From contig NC_087077.1 of the NCBI RefSeq assembly GCF_026151205.1, forward strand, positions 3,410,001 to 3,474,000: a stretch of 64,000 nucleotides of DNA, read 5' to 3'. The translations under genes and the position numbers were made by a program. Of this stretch, positions 35,201 through 47,200 are shown one piece after another. Each line of letters starts with the position of its first letter. Position 1 is the stretch's first letter. The DNA is from Bolinopsis microptera (lineage: Eukaryota > Ctenophora > Tentaculata > Lobata > Bolinopsidae). Under the pieces are notes generated by a model. It did not search any database and had not been told where the DNA came from. It worked only from the letters and a program-made list of their open reading frames with translations.

Positions 35201-38200
35201 ATGACCTAATCAGCCATATTATTATCAGTGTTTTCATCAATTTTTTATGAGTCTTCGTTACGAAGCACATTCTACCGGTGGCTCAACTCTCCACAATGTA
35301 AACGTGTCATGACCAACCAGCACTGCTAATTCCGGGTAATGGGTACTGGCACATTGCCAGGATACTGGCACACTGCCAGGATACTGGCACTTTGCCAGAG
35401 TATAAGTACGAGGTCTTACCCGCGTCTTGTATCCAAGGTATAAGTTAGCTCTCAGAACAATGCTATAAACCTGAACGCTCTCACTCTTCCTTAAGTATAA
35501 TCCCCCACCCTAGGTTCATGACATACAACTCTTAGTGCACGTGTCAGGAGCACAGTGGGGAATTCCACGTGCTATATTAGGGATAATCCGCGCCTAGGTG
35601 ATGTCATGTGGTAATCTGGACGATCTGCAATGCATTGTTCCTTTCGAAGTATTGAGTGTTAGTTTCTGGTTATCTTTTCTCCAAGAGCTCCCTCAGCCTG
35701 TCCGGCTCCGCAAGTATTTGCCCTGCGTTCTGAGCGCAACATGGGATAACTGCTCGGACGGTGGGTATAGTACAACTATAAAGAATTGGAAACGCCACCG
35801 CTTACAATACAACCACAATAAAACACGTGTGCTTAGGTCGTGGCAATAACTCGCATACACCGTCTCTTTTACGACGTCTTCTTTGCTGCCGTCTCACGAG
35901 ACAGTCAGCTTAAAAATGAAACATTTTGCACAGGAAGTTCAGATGTTTACATTGTCTTTATTGTTGCTGTGAGTACTCCCTCGACTCTTCGGTGTTTCTG
36001 ACAATTGTTTAAATTATCGCCTTTAAAACGTGGCTTTTTTCTTGAGAATTATTGAGAACAGTGACTGTACTTATTTAGAATTGTACCTATCGTTTACTGT
36101 GTATTGTTTCCATTGTACCGAATAGTCTGTACCTGTTCTTCTTTATCCTTTAATATTGAACCGTCGCGTCATGTGCCTTGTACACTTAAATATCAATGTT
36201 GTTGTATCTTCTGTGTTTAATTTGAAATAATGTTGTTCCTTTTGTCTCTGTGATAGGATATAATATGTACAATGTACATGATAAGCTTTTGTTCAGTCTG
36301 GAGAATTCGAATTTCCAGACTACTGTTCCAAGAAAGATTCAATACCAACCCCACTCGGCCCTCAACAAGAATAATCGTTGTAGCCTTGAATTCACATTGC
36401 ATTACCATACCATACATAAGAAGAAATCTACATCACAAAAATCAATAAATCGATGAATCAGCCTGGAAATGGGACATTTTACGCTGCCGTTTTAAACGAG
36501 GTTTTTGGATGAGTTTTAGGGTTATGGTAAGAGTTGGGGAAAAGGTCTGGGTACGCCGTACGTGTGCATCGTCGTAGGTTTACGTTTAAGGCTTTACATC
36601 GGTTCAGATGTAACGTTATCACATGAAATATCAGAGGATACAAATATGACGTACACCAATCTGACCACTCTCCCCCTATCTGTACACCAATCTGACCCCT
36701 CTCCCTCAATCTGTTCACCAATCTGACCACTCTCCCCCAATCTGTACACCAATCTGACCCCTCTCACCCAATCTGTTCACCAATCTGACCCCTCTCACCC
36801 AATCTGTACACCAATCTGACCCCTCTCCCCCAAACTGTACACCAATCTGACCCCTCTCCCCCAATCTGTACACCAATCTGACCCCTCTCCCCCAATCTGT
36901 ACACCAATCTGACCCCTCTCCCTCAATCTGTACACCAATCTGACCCCTCTCCCTCAATCTGTACACCAATCTGACCCCTCTCCCTCAATCTGTACACCAA
37001 TCTGACCCCTCTCCCCCAATCTGTACACCAATCTGACCACTCTCCCCCCATCTGTACACCAATCTGACCCCTCTCCTTCAATCTGTACACCAATCTGACC
37101 CCTCTCCCTCAATCTGTACACCAATCTGACCCCTCTCCCTCAATCTGTACACAAATCTGACCCCTCTCCCCCAATCTGTACACCAATCTGACCCCTCACC
37201 CTCAATCTGTACACCAATCTGACCCCTCACCCCTGCAGCAATCAGATGGACAAATATGACGTACACCAATCTGACCACTCTCCCCCTATCTGTGTACACC
37301 AATCTGACCCCTCTCCCCAATCTGTACACCAATCTGACCCCTCTCCCTCAATCTTTACACCAATCTGACCCCTCTCCCCCAATCTGTACACCAATCTGCC
37401 CCCCTCTCCCCCAATCTGTACACCAATCTGACCCCTCTCCCCCAATCTGTACACCAATCTGACCCCTCACCCTCAATCTGTACACCAATCTGACCCCTCA
37501 CCCCTGCAGCAATCAGATGGACAAATATGACGTACACCAATCTGACCTCTCTCCCCCTATCTGTACACCAATCTGACCCCTCTCCCCAATCTGTACACCA
37601 ATCTGACCCCTCTCACCCAATCTGTACACCAATCTGACCCCTCTCCCCCAAACTGTACACCAATCTGACCACTCTCCCTCAATCTGTACACCAATCTGAC
37701 CCCTCTCCCTCAATCTGTACACCAATCCGACCCCTCTCCCTCAATCTGTACACCAATCTGACCCCTCTCCCCCAATCTGTACACCAATCTGACCACTCTC
37801 CCCCAATCTGTACACCAATCTGACCCCTCTCCTTCAATCTGTACACCAATCTGACCCCTCTCCCTCAATCTGTACACCAATCTGACCCCTCTCCCTCAAT
37901 CTGTACACCAATCTGACCCCTTTCCCCCAATCTGTACACCAATCTGACCCCTCACCCTCAATCTGTACACCAATCTGACCCCTCACCCTCAATCTGTACA
38001 CCAATCTGACCCCTCACCCCTGCAGCAATCAGATGAACAAATATGACGTACACCAATCTGACCACTCTCCCCCTATCTGTACACCAATCTGACCCCTCTC
38101 CCCAATCTGTACACCAATCTGACCCCTCTCCCTCAATCTGTACACCAATCTGACCCCTCTCCCTCAATCTGTGCACCAATCTGACCCCTCTCCCCCAATC

Positions 38201-41200
38201 TGTACACCAATCTGACCCCTCTCCCCCAAACTGTACACCAATCTGACCCCTCTCCCTCAATCTATACACCAATCTGACCCCTCACCCTCAATCTGTACAC
38301 CAATCTGACCCCTCTCCCCCTATCTGTACACCAATCTGACCCCTCTCCCTCAATCTGTACACCAATCTGACCCCTCTCCCCCAAACTGTACACCAATTTG
38401 ACCCCTCACCCTCAATCTGTACACCAATCTGACCCCTCTCCCCCTATCTGTACACCAATCTGACCCCTCTCCCTCAATCTGTACACCAATCTGACCCCTC
38501 TCCCCCAAACTGTACACCAATTTGACCCCTCACCCTCAATCTGTACACCAATCTGACCCCTCACTCCTGCAGCAATCAGATGGACCCATGATTATCAGAG
38601 CTATCACCTCATACGCTACGGTATGTACTCCCACCTCTCACCAGTTCGAGTCAGTCGGGGACTTCTCCTTCCAGCGGTCATGCACCCTCGCTAGTCTTGA
38701 TAAAAAGGTTTGTTAAACTTTGTGTAACGCTAAGTGTATTTATCTTATCTCTCGACAGTCCTCATGGGTTTTCCCGTTTTACTACGTATTATAATGTGTT
38801 TTTCTATTATATGTTTTTTATTATAGGATTTACTATTATTATATGCTTTACTGTTATTATATGTTTTACTATAATTATATGTTTTAATATTATATGTTTT
38901 AAATTACATGTTTTACTATTATATGTTTTGCTATTATATATATGTTTTACTGTTACTATTATACTCATAAAAGTATAGGTTTTACTGTGTTTAACTTATA
39001 ATAAACCGAATTAATGTTAACAACAACCAATGCAAAGAAAAGTTTCGGTGTGTAATTCTAACGAATTTTCAGGACTTGGAGAATATCAAGGCATGCAGGA
39101 AGAACCTGGGAAAAGGTTTTGATCTAGAGCAACTGCTCCTGGCCCGAACATGGCCCATACAGTCAGAAACACACCTCTACATCCTTACTATTTGCATTCA
39201 GGTCAGTAACTATATTACTTTGATATCATGATTACTTAAATAACATTATTAATATAATCTAAGATCAATCATCATATTATTATTGTCGTGTACGACGTTC
39301 GTGTATAATAGTGTTTTATAATTGTACGCGGTTTTATGCATAATTTATTGGCCGATGATAGTCTGCATCTCAATAAGCAACATGAGGCGATGTCTTGTTT
39401 ATAGATTTTCTTTAACGTATACATAACTGAAGAGATTCTAACAACTGTTACACGCTTTGGCATTAAGATATACCCTGACGAAGATGTACATTTATATCAT
39501 TATATTATTATGTAATATGTATTATCATTCATGCGAGACTAAGTAAGTTTTGAAATTTCCGACCTTTGATTGAATGTCAGATAATTTAACATTATATTCC
39601 CTAAAAGTTCTGAAATCTATGATTTCAAGTGACGATCCTTTACCGTTAGGAACTAGAAATCCATTCGTTCCACTTTTCCCATGCTGTTCAAGTTGAACAG
39701 CATGGCAACGATGTGGGAATGTAATCTTAACTGATTGAGACAATAGATTGTTACAATATGGTGTTTAGCTGAGCTATTGTAAGTTAGCACAATTGTAGAA
39801 TTTGTGGAATGTAGAGAGAAATGAGGCTGTCGTGGCGCCTCTGGTAACTCGTACTCCGTTTTATAGATATAGATTGTAGAGTACGCTATATTTATCACAT
39901 TTGATTTAATCACAAACGACTAGGAACCGAGTACCAGCGTTTCACTGCTGAACCGAACTCGGTCGGATATCGATCTATTTTCCTGTTCGCCAGGGGAACA
40001 CTTTTACCGAAAATTTTTTAAATTTCCTATTTCGAGACAGAAATCCATATAGGATTTCTTAGAATATAAAGTTTTCTGACTATCAAGATACAACTGTTTT
40101 TCAACAATGAGTGGCACCTATAAACAATGTAAGTTAATTAACAATCATCCTCCCCAGGATGAGATAGACGCAGTGAGCAAGAAACAGAAAACAACGACCC
40201 CTGCTATCGCTCACATGATCACCAACTACCTGAAGAAGGACTCTGAGAAGAACCTCACCATCTACCAGCTCCTCAACCTGCTCTTCAACCTCATATACAC
40301 GTCTGAGTTTGCACCCGTACCTGTGGTCCTGACTTGGATCGAGGCGGTTTCTGAGACACATGATCATGATTTTATCAGGGTAAGTTTGGTTGAGTGATAA
40401 AACTTCGTGCAATTAATGAAGTGTATAGCTCAACTATCGTGCTTTACAATCTCGAATTGGCGAATACTTTGAAAGTATACCGAACCGTAACACCGCTCCC
40501 CCCAACAGGTGATGAACCTGATCGAAGAGTGCTTCAACCTCCTCCAGAACGATCAGCTCATCTCCTTCCGTTACTTCCTGCACTACAGCTTCAGATCCCT
40601 GGTCACGTTCGAGAACGTTCTGGACAAGCGGCTCCCCCAGATGACTATTGATGATGTCAGTGACAAGATCATCAAACTGGAAGAACAGAGCTTTTGTCGT
40701 AAACCTCCTAAGGAACCAGGTTAGTTTTCCATATTTTGAGAAGTTCATGTCTCAGATCACGTAGCCACAACCGTCAACCAATTTCGTTACGTTAACATAA
40801 CAGCGATTAGAACTAGGACGGTAGGACTCACACACATTTACTCATTATCTAATTAAGTAGACCTCATACTCATTATCTAATTGCTATGTTTTTGTCTTAA
40901 CTTAGAGAACCCTTTCCATATCTACTTATTATTCTATTGAATGGTTCCTACATTAAACATGGTCCTGAGCCCTCCCAACACGTCCACTATCATACGTGTC
41001 AGCCTACAATTTGCTCTTCTGTGAGGTGTAAAAGAGGTGCTCTCACTAATCGGTTCAGAGAACAGTGAGCTTCTGTTCTCGGAAATATCGCACTCATCCA
41101 TTATCCATACAATAATCTAGTCTCGGAACAAAAGAAATGTAGCGCCTTGAAACTCTTTTGCATTGAAGGGCGTAGGAACATTTGCGTCACTGTGATAGTC

Positions 41201-44200
41201 ACTGTGACCCCTCTTGATAGCAGATAAAGGAACAAAGGCACTACACTGACATGGACTCATGTGGTCCGTGGTATTGATAATATTCTAGGATCTCTGAATG
41301 TTGATATACATTATACAGTGCTGTACCTACACTGTATATCGACATACACTGTTTATCAAATGGTGATATAGGGGTGTCGATATACAGTGTGATTCCCGCA
41401 TAGAAAGGGGGTCCCCGTGTCGAATCTTAACTTTAAAACCAAATGCAATACAATACCAGGCTAGGTGGCAATCCCAGTGTCACCTAGACTAGGGAGTAGC
41501 TAAGGATCCATTGGATCTATGTCACGATCTCCTCGGTCGACTCAGCCGAATGATAGGAAACTTAATTCAGGGTTAAATGAGGACGGGTACCTGTTAAAAG
41601 TTCAAGAAACTTCCTAAGATACCCCTTCACTCTTTAGTGCATACTGTAAACATAGTACTATTAACTATTAACTATTAATACCAGAAACCTGTACAGTGTA
41701 TACATTACACACGTTACAAAATACATTTAATATTACACTTAAAACTCCTCAGAACTGTCGGACCTGCAGAAATACGGAGTAACAGGAGAGTTCTTCTTAC
41801 TCCGGCAGTACATTGCTAAGTGTAGGGAGTCACATCCACAGGACAAACTTACGAAGGAGTTTGTAGCTAGCATCATCGCTCATAAGATGGCAGTGGTGAG
41901 TACTGTGACTTGTGTTAATTATGTTAATTATGCTTTTATCTTATTATGGGAATAAGTACCTACTTATGCCGCGTTCATTGTGTCTTATCGTTATTTATCT
42001 TTACTCGTTCATTACGTAAATTTGTTGTTATACCATGTATAATATATAAATTATTCAAAATATTATCTTTTATATTTGAGTACTGGATCAGATAACACTA
42101 TAAAATAAGGAACACATTGTGCTTCGTTATAATTAGGTTTGGGATCCCTTGCTTGAATACACTTCGGTTTCTTTTAAAAGTCCATGCTCTAACTTTGCTA
42201 TTCGAAGACTCAACGATTAGCCATTTCAAAACCGCTCTTTCCAAGTAGCGATTTACCCTCGATACTAATCTAACCGCTGTCTGGCACTGTCTCAACTCTT
42301 GATTAGGTATACTGATTGCAGTGGAATATAACCTTTTTAATGAGAGTCACTTACAAGATGAGCTGATAGGTTATTTAAAGAACTTTTCCAATAATTGATC
42401 CAATCAGCGATCTTATCATAATATGTAATTTTACAGTGTTCAGTTTCTTTTCATTCCTTTCGTCTTGTAAATTTGTTTATTTGTTTGATGACTCCATCTC
42501 TATTAAATAATATTTAAGAAGTTGTCAATCAAGTCACTGCAAATGGAAGCAAGGTGATAAGAAAACGTTTTCTATTTCACGGTAGTTTTGAAGGTTACAT
42601 ATATCACGTCATGTGTGCGCTATGCAATGAATTGGTGTCAAGTTTCTCTTCCGTACACTTACACTAGATATAGCCATAACTCTCATCATCGTTTGTTGTT
42701 TGTCAATACTAACGAGCAGTACAGCTGCGTTGTTTTTGTGTAACAGAGCTGTTGTTTTAGTCGTGGTACAATGTTTTCAGTCATCACCTGGTACTCGCAT
42801 TGTTTTCTTTTCTCTGTCTTATGTTCTCGAACATTCTTATGAAAAAGGTATACAAATGACGAGATATGTCATTAAATAGATAAATCAATGTTTCAAGGTG
42901 CACATTTGCCTATATTCTTGCTGTTTTAGGTTACCTCTCCGCAAATATTAAAATCTGTATTTTTCTCGCTTTGGTGGCTAGGATGTCTTAGATATAGGAG
43001 CATCATGAAGCCTGGCCAGTGCGTATTGTCTAGTGAACTGACTACATCCCGACATCCGGAGTGATAGTGTAAAACATAATCTACTGCATATTATTAATCT
43101 ACTGCATATTATTATATTATTATAATATACACTTATAATACAGCTGCATAGTACCATGTAGGACTAACAAGGCTTTATATCGCGACTCATAGTTTTATTA
43201 TGTTGTTTGTACAGACATTCTTTGAAATGTATTTGAAATGGAGGAATTCTTAAACAATTCTTATCTATTCTTATCCATTGTTAATTAACGGGCTGAACTA
43301 AATATGAAATATCTAATTAGGCATCACGGAACACGGGTAACTCCATCAAATATGTAGAAGAGTGTAGAACGTATTGATCAGTAATTGTTCACAAGAAACT
43401 ACTAGCTTTATATTAGATTCGTATTAATATTGTTCGTTCCAGTGCAAATAAGATGTAAATAAATTCAATTCAATCGATTTTCCAGCTTTGTTTATTTAGC
43501 TTTAAAGCCTTCTTGCACATTGCACATTCCTCGTGCTGTTGCACTTGTATTGGTATCATTTGATATTTATTTCGCTTTCCTATATCCGAGGAACAATTCC
43601 TGTAGTTGGTTCTCTGCGTTACCGCCTATTGATGCTGTAATTTCAGAGCCATATTTCAAATCCTTGCCCTACATTTTTACTATTAATTTTAACTGAATTT
43701 AAACTGGCTTACAGCCAAAAATTATAATGTATCGTTTTTAATTAACTGCATTCTCCAGCTAACGTCCGGTTGAGCGCCATTTTTTGCCATTTTGTGCAGT
43801 GTTAGGGTTCGACAGTAAGGCCATTTTGACTAGATAATTTCCTACCCTGCAACTTCTACATTTATTTGTGTATTTAGCATACAGGAAATAAGGATCAGTC
43901 GTCCTGTGTCGATCTCTGTATAGAGATGTGAGTTGTTATTCATTGCTCCAGGACAGGGTATAAACATATCGATTTTACTAGTCTAAATGTTGTGTTGATA
44001 ATACTGGCTATTTTCAATTATCAATGATTATAATATAACAGTGGTATTTTCAGCGCGGAAGCAGCGGAGGAGCGCCAACTGGAGCCACCACTACCGGCCC
44101 CTCCCGTTCTCGTCAAGTTACTCCAGCACCCCCTTCAACTACACGCTGCAGCATCACTCCCGTGTCCTCCTCCCAACACAACATGCAAGTTTCCCGCCAA

Positions 44201-47200
44201 CTCTCCCACCCTGCCCGTCTTCAGACCAGCGAGGTGGTCCTGTCTCAGAGCAGTCCCAATATGTATGTGACTACGTCATCTGCTTCTGCTTACACGACCC
44301 AGCCTGCCACTCAACCTCCCCAACTAATTACTAACTATAACCCTCAACTATCACACCCTCAACAAGGTGTCTCTCAAACACCTGCCTATTCTCAAGCGGT
44401 ATTGGCACACGTGCAATCAACAGCGCAAGCGCATGTACAATCATCAGCGCAAACGCACGTGCAATCAATGGCGCAAGCGCAATCAACGTTGTCTGGGCAC
44501 GAATTCCGTGGTCTCTCGAGCGACAGAATAGCGATGATAGCACCAGTCCAGAGGCAACGCATCCAAAGTCTGATGGAACACTACGACAAGATGCAGAAAG
44601 ATCTGGCAAACTTGCAACCTAATCACCCGCGGAGACAGGCGGTCGCCCAACAGATCACTGCGTATAAACACGAACTAACGCGCTACGAGCATGAGTTAAC
44701 CAGGGTATGGCTCCACCACGTTCAAGCTCAAAAGGTGCAGCAGCAACAACAGCAACAACAACAACAACAACAGCAACAGCAACAACAACAACAGCAACAA
44801 CAGCAGCAACAACAGATGTCTGCCGTAAACTGGCAGCAGCTCCCTCCTAACACCCCAATACCCCCCCTTAACTCTGTGCTTCCTAACTCCGCACCTCAAT
44901 CTGTACCTCAAATAGTGCCTCAAGCGAGCATGCCGCCTCGTAGCAACCTAATGATGAACCAGCAGAGGATCCAGCAGATCCAGCAGCTTATCAAGGATAC
45001 TCCGCAATATAATGCCACTCACCATCAACCCGTTCATAATACAGTGAGTAGCTAGTTATCATTATATTTATTATATTATTGTTGTAAGTACATTGTGGTC
45101 AACAAAGTCTTGGGACCTACTGCTATTGCAATTCAACAGATGTTGAAATCACAATCGAAACAATCGAAATTAGTGACCAAATGATTAATTTTGTGATATT
45201 CATAAAAAAATCATATCTATACGGACTAAAACCGTCTGAACTTATTTTAATGCAATAACATTTCTAAGAAATTGTGTTGATATAAATGTGTCTTTATCAC
45301 GTGACCCCATTTCAAAGAATTTCCAAAATGTGTCTTTATCACGTGACCCCATTTCAGCAGCTGCTCGCCCACAACAACGTTACTGTCTCCTACAACACAC
45401 AACAACATAACTCTGTCGCAGCTCCCAACAATCCTAACGGTGTCATTATCATGAGCACTCCTACGGTTAGTTGAAAACTTTTAATTAAATGGAAATTAAA
45501 ATATTGATATTTGACTGTTTTCGGTTACAACAAAGCTTTAAATATGTTTCCAATGTTTGTACGTGCTGATGCTATAAGTATAAGATCGTTGCAAGCTATG
45601 TTTGTGTAGTCATTAAATTAAGATAGCTAAACTAGTTACTGATCATAGTCATTGTCTAGACGCGTACCATTACCCCTTGATATGCAGCTTCTGTAGAACT
45701 AGACCGTAGTTCCCCCTTTCCCCGTGTTGGTAAAAACTAAAATACCAGTTATTGGAAGATTGGTACACCCAGCCTGACAAGCCGGATATGCAGCTTCTGT
45801 AGAACTAGACCGTAGTTCCCCCTTTCCCCGTGTTGGTAAAAACTAAAATACCAGTTATTGGAAGATTGGTACACCCAGCCTGACAAGCCGGCAGAACATG
45901 CCGCGCAAAGTGCCAGCCCGGAGGAAACCCCCCAATTGTCCGGGGGGACGACTTTGGTTGCAACCCAATCTCGTGAACCCCGCTTGTCTGATGATGTTGA
46001 GCTGGTCTTGGTGCCTGTTTACCAGGCCGATAGTAATCCAATTGTAAGTGTACGTGCGCTGAAATCAAACATTTCGCTGGGGAATTCTTTAAATTCATTT
46101 ATTGTGGCCCTTGATCCTTTGTAAACTAATTAACTACAACTATTGGTGTATGATTGTGGAATATTATCGGTATGAATAATTACAGGTATTATATAATTTG
46201 CTTTCGCTCTGTTATGATCAGCCATTTTATATGCTCATTCATCTTTGTTGCCAACTCTTTTTTGCTGACCGTTCTTCCTGTTTGATAAACATGAATGATA
46301 TAAGGACTGTTTTTTAATCCAAAGATTATGAGTTTCTACATAATCGTACCCATACCCAAAGACCAGGTGGGTTGAACTGATTCCTTCAGTGACGGTAGCT
46401 CTGTATATGTAGACTAACCGACATACTAAGGCGTGTCCCCCAGCTCCAAAACCTGCAAATGGATGTACACCGCTGTTATTAGACCAATCCTATAGCTATC
46501 CTACTGCTGCAGTATTTTGACTAGAGCGACCCAAAAGGAATACCATGCAAAGAAGTTCAGACGTGTCCAGGCACTGACACTTAAAATTATGTCTGGTACC
46601 ATGCCAAGCACTTCCTTCGTTGCGCTGAACCACCTCACTGACACTCCGAAATCATACTTTTCTTCAACGGTGAAGCAGCAGCTAAGGAAGCAGCCAGACT
46701 GAGGGTAGCTGGTCTTTAGATACTTCCATCTCAGGAAAAGGGATCATTAAAGCCCACACAGCCATTCATATTTCATAAGCTTGGCCAGGAGTCCACTTTT
46801 AAGTGTCCATTAACACAATCTTATATCGAACGCCTGAGTTACCAGACTGAACCAAATAGATTGGTTCACATAATATGGATATAACGAGATGACACTAGCT
46901 TGGTAGAAAACATGCCACCACCATAAAACATCTTAACACTACACTCAGTAATAACAGTATGTGTAACCATAAAGAAGATACCGTCTCGCATTTTCTAGAA
47001 CAGTGCCCACATTTTCTAGAATAGTGCCCAGATCTTCTAGAACAGTGCCAACATATTCTAGAACAGTGCCCACATCTTCTAGAACAGTGCCCACATATTC
47101 TAGAACAGTGCCCACATGTTCTAGAACAGTGCCCACATTTTCTAGAACAGTGCCCACATCTTCTAGAACAGTGCCCACATCTTCTAGAATAGTGCCCACA

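Larger units (their letters stand above)
38573..41895 (+). other. Large gene, exons 11-15: helical orphan region (residues 1502-1781)
   Basis: This is the best-ordered part of the protein, with evenly spaced hydrophobics and few low-complexity runs. Examples are DLENIKACRKNLGKGFDLEQ, TPAIAHMITNYLKKDSEKNL, YQLLNLLFNLIYTSEF, VMNLIEECFNLLQNDQLISF, YGVTGEFFLLRQYIAK and EFVASIIAHKMAV. Several helices in a bundle are likely. Codon use here is notably G/C-richer than in the surrounding introns. I do not recognise the fold family. Confidence 0.7.
44054..46043 (+). other. Large gene, exons 16-18: Gln/Pro/Ser-rich region with polyQ (residues 1782-2210)
   Basis: Exon 16 is rich in Gln, Thr and Ser, with an imperfect AHVQS(T/S)AQ repeat. 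It has a probable helix (DRIAMIAPVQRQRIQSLMEH ... KHELTRYEHELTRVW) leading into the glutamine tract. Exon 17 is Asn/Gln-rich. Exon 18 (LLEDWYTQPDKPAEHAAQS ... VELVLVPVYQADSNPI) is included because it is open, phase 0 at both ends and has good splice sites. It could instead be skipped without breaking the frame. Confidence 0.6.

Noticed and set aside
36479-38272. Series of minus-strand frames reading GQIGVQIxGEGSDWCTD
   Set aside because: They are translations of the 31-bp minisatellite, whose period of 31 lets every frame stay open for stretches; no codon-level constraint.
44696-44923. Minus-strand polyleucine frame
   Set aside because: Antisense of the CAG/CAA glutamine tract.
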